From the IMG/VR virus record IMGVR_UViG_3300045256_000135, positions 119,245 to 183,244 of that record: a stretch of 64,000 bases of DNA. One strand, given 5' to 3'. The translations under genes were made by a program, and so were the position numbers. Source of the DNA: a virus. The notes below the pieces were generated by a model, which was not told where the DNA came from, ran no database searches, and worked only from the letters and a program-made list of their open reading frames with translations. Positions 62,327 through 64,000 of the stretch are shown here, one piece after another (position 1 is the stretch's first letter; the number at the start of each line of letters is the position of its first letter).

Positions 62327-63379
62327 ATGCCCGCGCCACAACCTGTCAAGCCCGTGTTACCAAAGACCGTTGAAGTACCGTCAAACATGGCGCGGCTTCT
62401 TGAGATTCAGAAGCATGTAGCATCGACTGTCAAAGACGCAGAGCTGATGCTAATGACTGGAGAGATCAAGAAGATCCCAGTCATCTCGTCTGGTTCTTTA
62501 GCTGTAGATGTAGCACTTGGAGTGGGTGGGTATCCGCAAGGAAGGGTTGTTGAGGTGTTCGGTCCAGAGTCTTCTGGCAAAACAACACTGACCTTGCATG
62601 CAATCGCTGAAGCCCAAAAGCTTGGTGGTATTGCAGCATTCATCGATGTTGAGCATGCGCTAGACCTCAAGTACGCAGCTAACCTCGGAGTGAATACAAA
62701 AGAGCTCTTGCTGCTTCAACCAGACTTTGGTGAGCAAGCAATTGACACGGTCGATCACATGACGGAAAAGCTTCGTCCAAACGACATTGTCGTTGTGGAC
62801 TCAGTGGCTGCCTTGACTACCAAGGCTGAGATCGAAGGTGATGCTGGCGATCATCACATGGCTCAGACAGCTAGACTGATGAGTCAAGCACTCAAGAAAC
62901 TGGTTCAGAAAGTAGCTAAGAGTGGTTGCGTCTTGTACTTCACGAATCAGATTCGTGACACGATTGGCAACCAAGGATACGGTCCAACTACGGACACACC
63001 TGGTGGTCGAGCCTTGAAGTTCTACGCTTCACAGCGTCTGAGCATTAAGCGAGTGGGAACCACCATGACAGCTTCCACTGATGGTAAGACACAGGTTGCC
63101 ATTGCAAACAAAGTGGTTGTGAAGATTGTCAAGAACAAGACAGCACCACCGTTTGCGGAAGTGAACACCACCATTCGTTTTGGGGTGGGTGTGTCAAAGC
63201 TAGACGAAGTGCTGGACTATGGCGTAGCCTACAAGACGATCGAACAAAACGGTTCATACTTCAAGTTTAAGGGCAAGTCGATTGGTCAAGGGAGAGAAAA
63301 CGCGATTGACTGGCTCAGGGAGAATCCTGCAGAAATTTGCGAGATCGAACTCGACATTCGCAAGGGGTTGGGGCTATGA
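62327..63379 (+). CDS. recA: RecA recombinase
   Basis: A 350-residue protein close to bacterial RecA length. Walker A GPESSGKTT (about 79-87), FIDVEHALD, VVVDSVAALTTKAEIEGDAGD (Walker B and loop 1), FTNQIRDTIG with TPGGRALKFYASQR (loop 2 side) are all present. It is of bacterial RecA type rather than T4 UvsX. Strong AAGGAGG lies 8 nt before the ATG. It would drive recombination-dependent replication with the SNF2 helicase and SSB-like protein. Confidence 0.95.
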   Translation: MPAPQPVKPVLPKTVEVPSNMARLLEIQKHVASTVKDAELMLMTGEIKKIPVISSGSLAVDVALGVGGYPQGRVVEVFGPESSGKTTLTLHAIAEAQKLGGIAAFIDVEHALDLKYAANLGVNTKELLLLQPDFGEQAIDTVDHMTEKLRPNDIVVVDSVAALTTKAEIEGDAGDHHMAQTARLMSQALKKLVQKVAKSGCVLYFTNQIRDTIGNQGYGPTTDTPGGRALKFYASQRLSIKRVGTTMTASTDGKTQVAIANKVVVKIVKNKTAPPFAEVNTTIRFGVGVSKLDEVLDYGVAYKTIEQNGSYFKFKGKSIGQGRENAIDWLRENPAEICEIELDIRKGLGL

Positions 63380-63987
63380 GCGTTCTTGCTGGCAGAGCAA
63401 TTCAGAAGTTGGTACTTGCAGGTGACATCACCATCACACCATTTAGTGCTGAGCAGTTGAATCCTGTAAGCTACGACGTTACTCTCGGTGAGCATTTCAA
63501 GGTGTATAGAGACTCTGTACACCTCACAGGGAGTGGTTTACCTGATCTGAACTACCTCACCCCTCGACAGCATGATAAACCACTCTTCTCTCAAGGTCGA
63601 GAAGAGACTTTTGAGTACATTTTTCGATATGGTGACAGTGTGACCCTAAGACCAGGCATCGGGTACTTGTGCCATACACGTGAGGCAGTTGGGTCGAAAC
63701 ACTACGTTCCAGTGCTTGATGGTAAGAGTTCGATCGGTCGAATGTTCGTGAATGTGCACGCAACCGCTGGTTTTGGTGACCCTGGCTTCGTGGGTCAGTG
63801 GACCCTCGAGATCAGTGTAGTCCAGATAGTAACATTGAAAATTGGTATGCGTATTGCACAGGTGCGTTTCATGGAGATTGCAGACCACGGTCTTGGGTAT
63901 GATCTCTACCAAGGGCATTACGGAGCAGATGCGATAGGTGCTGTAGAGTCCCGCGTTGACCAGCAGATCAAGGAGCATTTCAAGTGA
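63376..63987 (+). CDS. dcd: dCTP deaminase / dUTPase-family protein
   Basis: A 203-residue trimeric-fold nucleotide hydrolase. LNPVSYDVTLGEHF, LDGKSSIGRMFVNVHATAGFGDPGFVGQWTLEI and QVRFMEI match dCTP deaminase motifs, including the Ser/Arg region and the catalytic Glu. It would supply dUMP for dTTP. The ATG overlaps the recA stop by ATGA. Confidence 0.85.
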   Translation: MSVLAGRAIQKLVLAGDITITPFSAEQLNPVSYDVTLGEHFKVYRDSVHLTGSGLPDLNYLTPRQHDKPLFSQGREETFEYIFRYGDSVTLRPGIGYLCHTREAVGSKHYVPVLDGKSSIGRMFVNVHATAGFGDPGFVGQWTLEISVVQIVTLKIGMRIAQVRFMEIADHGLGYDLYQGHYGADAIGAVESRVDQQIKEHFK

Positions 63988-64000
63988 GCATTGAAGAGTT
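63984..64000 (+). CDS. Start of next gene, cut by window edge
   Basis: GTG at 63984 overlaps the previous stop and opens a frame (MSIEE...) that runs off the right edge. Only five codons are visible, so nothing can be said about its product. Confidence 0.35.

Overview
The window is a continuous piece of a large tailed-phage genome (Caudoviricetes). The baseplate genes, including gp25-like and J/gp6-like proteins, point to a contractile-tailed, myovirus-type particle. Every supported gene is on the + strand, tightly packed, and many neighbours share ATGA or TGATG stop/start overlaps. The host cannot be named from sequence alone. Sigma-70-like promoters and a proteobacterial-looking tmRNA tag fit a Gram-negative host, but that is inference.

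Layout. (1) 1-22.2 kb: baseplate and tail-fibre module, with a spike/hub-like protein, gp25-like protein, J-like protein, two fibres sharing an N-terminal adaptor, several very large beta-rich structural proteins and small chaperone-sized ORFs. (2) 22.5-33.6 kb: accessory early-type region of small genes driven by repeated, nearly identical promoters whose -10 lies 6 nt before an ATG, so several mRNAs should be leaderless. It also carries an ADP-ribosylglycohydrolase, a NADAR protein, a PolX polymerase, a 5'-3' exonuclease, a GIY-YIG protein and an ATP-dependent DNA ligase. (3) 33.6-44.4 kb: SNF2 helicase, a 470-bp non-coding gap (origin candidate), an AAA+ helicase loader, a DnaB-like helicase, a putative lytic transglycosylase, HU, a primase, a sigma-like protein and a beta sliding clamp. 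(4) 44.9-55.8 kb: 7-deazaguanine cluster with QueD, QueE, a radical SAM enzyme, an amidotransferase-QueC fusion, a second QueC-like PP-loop protein, a methyltransferase, a DpdA-like transglycosylase and FolE. A DUF2829/Tad2-like protein and a phage-encoded tmRNA sit inside it. (5) 55.8-64 kb: family A DNA polymerase, HAD phosphatase, DnaX-like clamp loader, probable ssDNA-binding protein, RecA and a dCTP-deaminase-family protein.

How it fits together. The phage carries most of a bacterial-style replisome (helicase, loader, primase, clamp, clamp loader, Pol I, ligase, 5' exonuclease, RecA). FolE, QueD, QueE and QueC give a route from GTP to a 7-deazaguanine base, which DpdA would exchange into DNA, presumably to block restriction. 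Tad2-like, NADAR and ADP-ribosylglycohydrolase proteins all act on ADP-ribose chemistry and look like a counter-defence set. Ten small Cys-pair (zinc-ribbon-like) proteins of unknown role are scattered through the early and replication regions.

The most unusual signals are the leaderless promoter family, the tmRNA whose 5' end overlaps a helix-turn-helix gene, and the modification cluster with two QueC-type proteins plus an orphan radical SAM enzyme.
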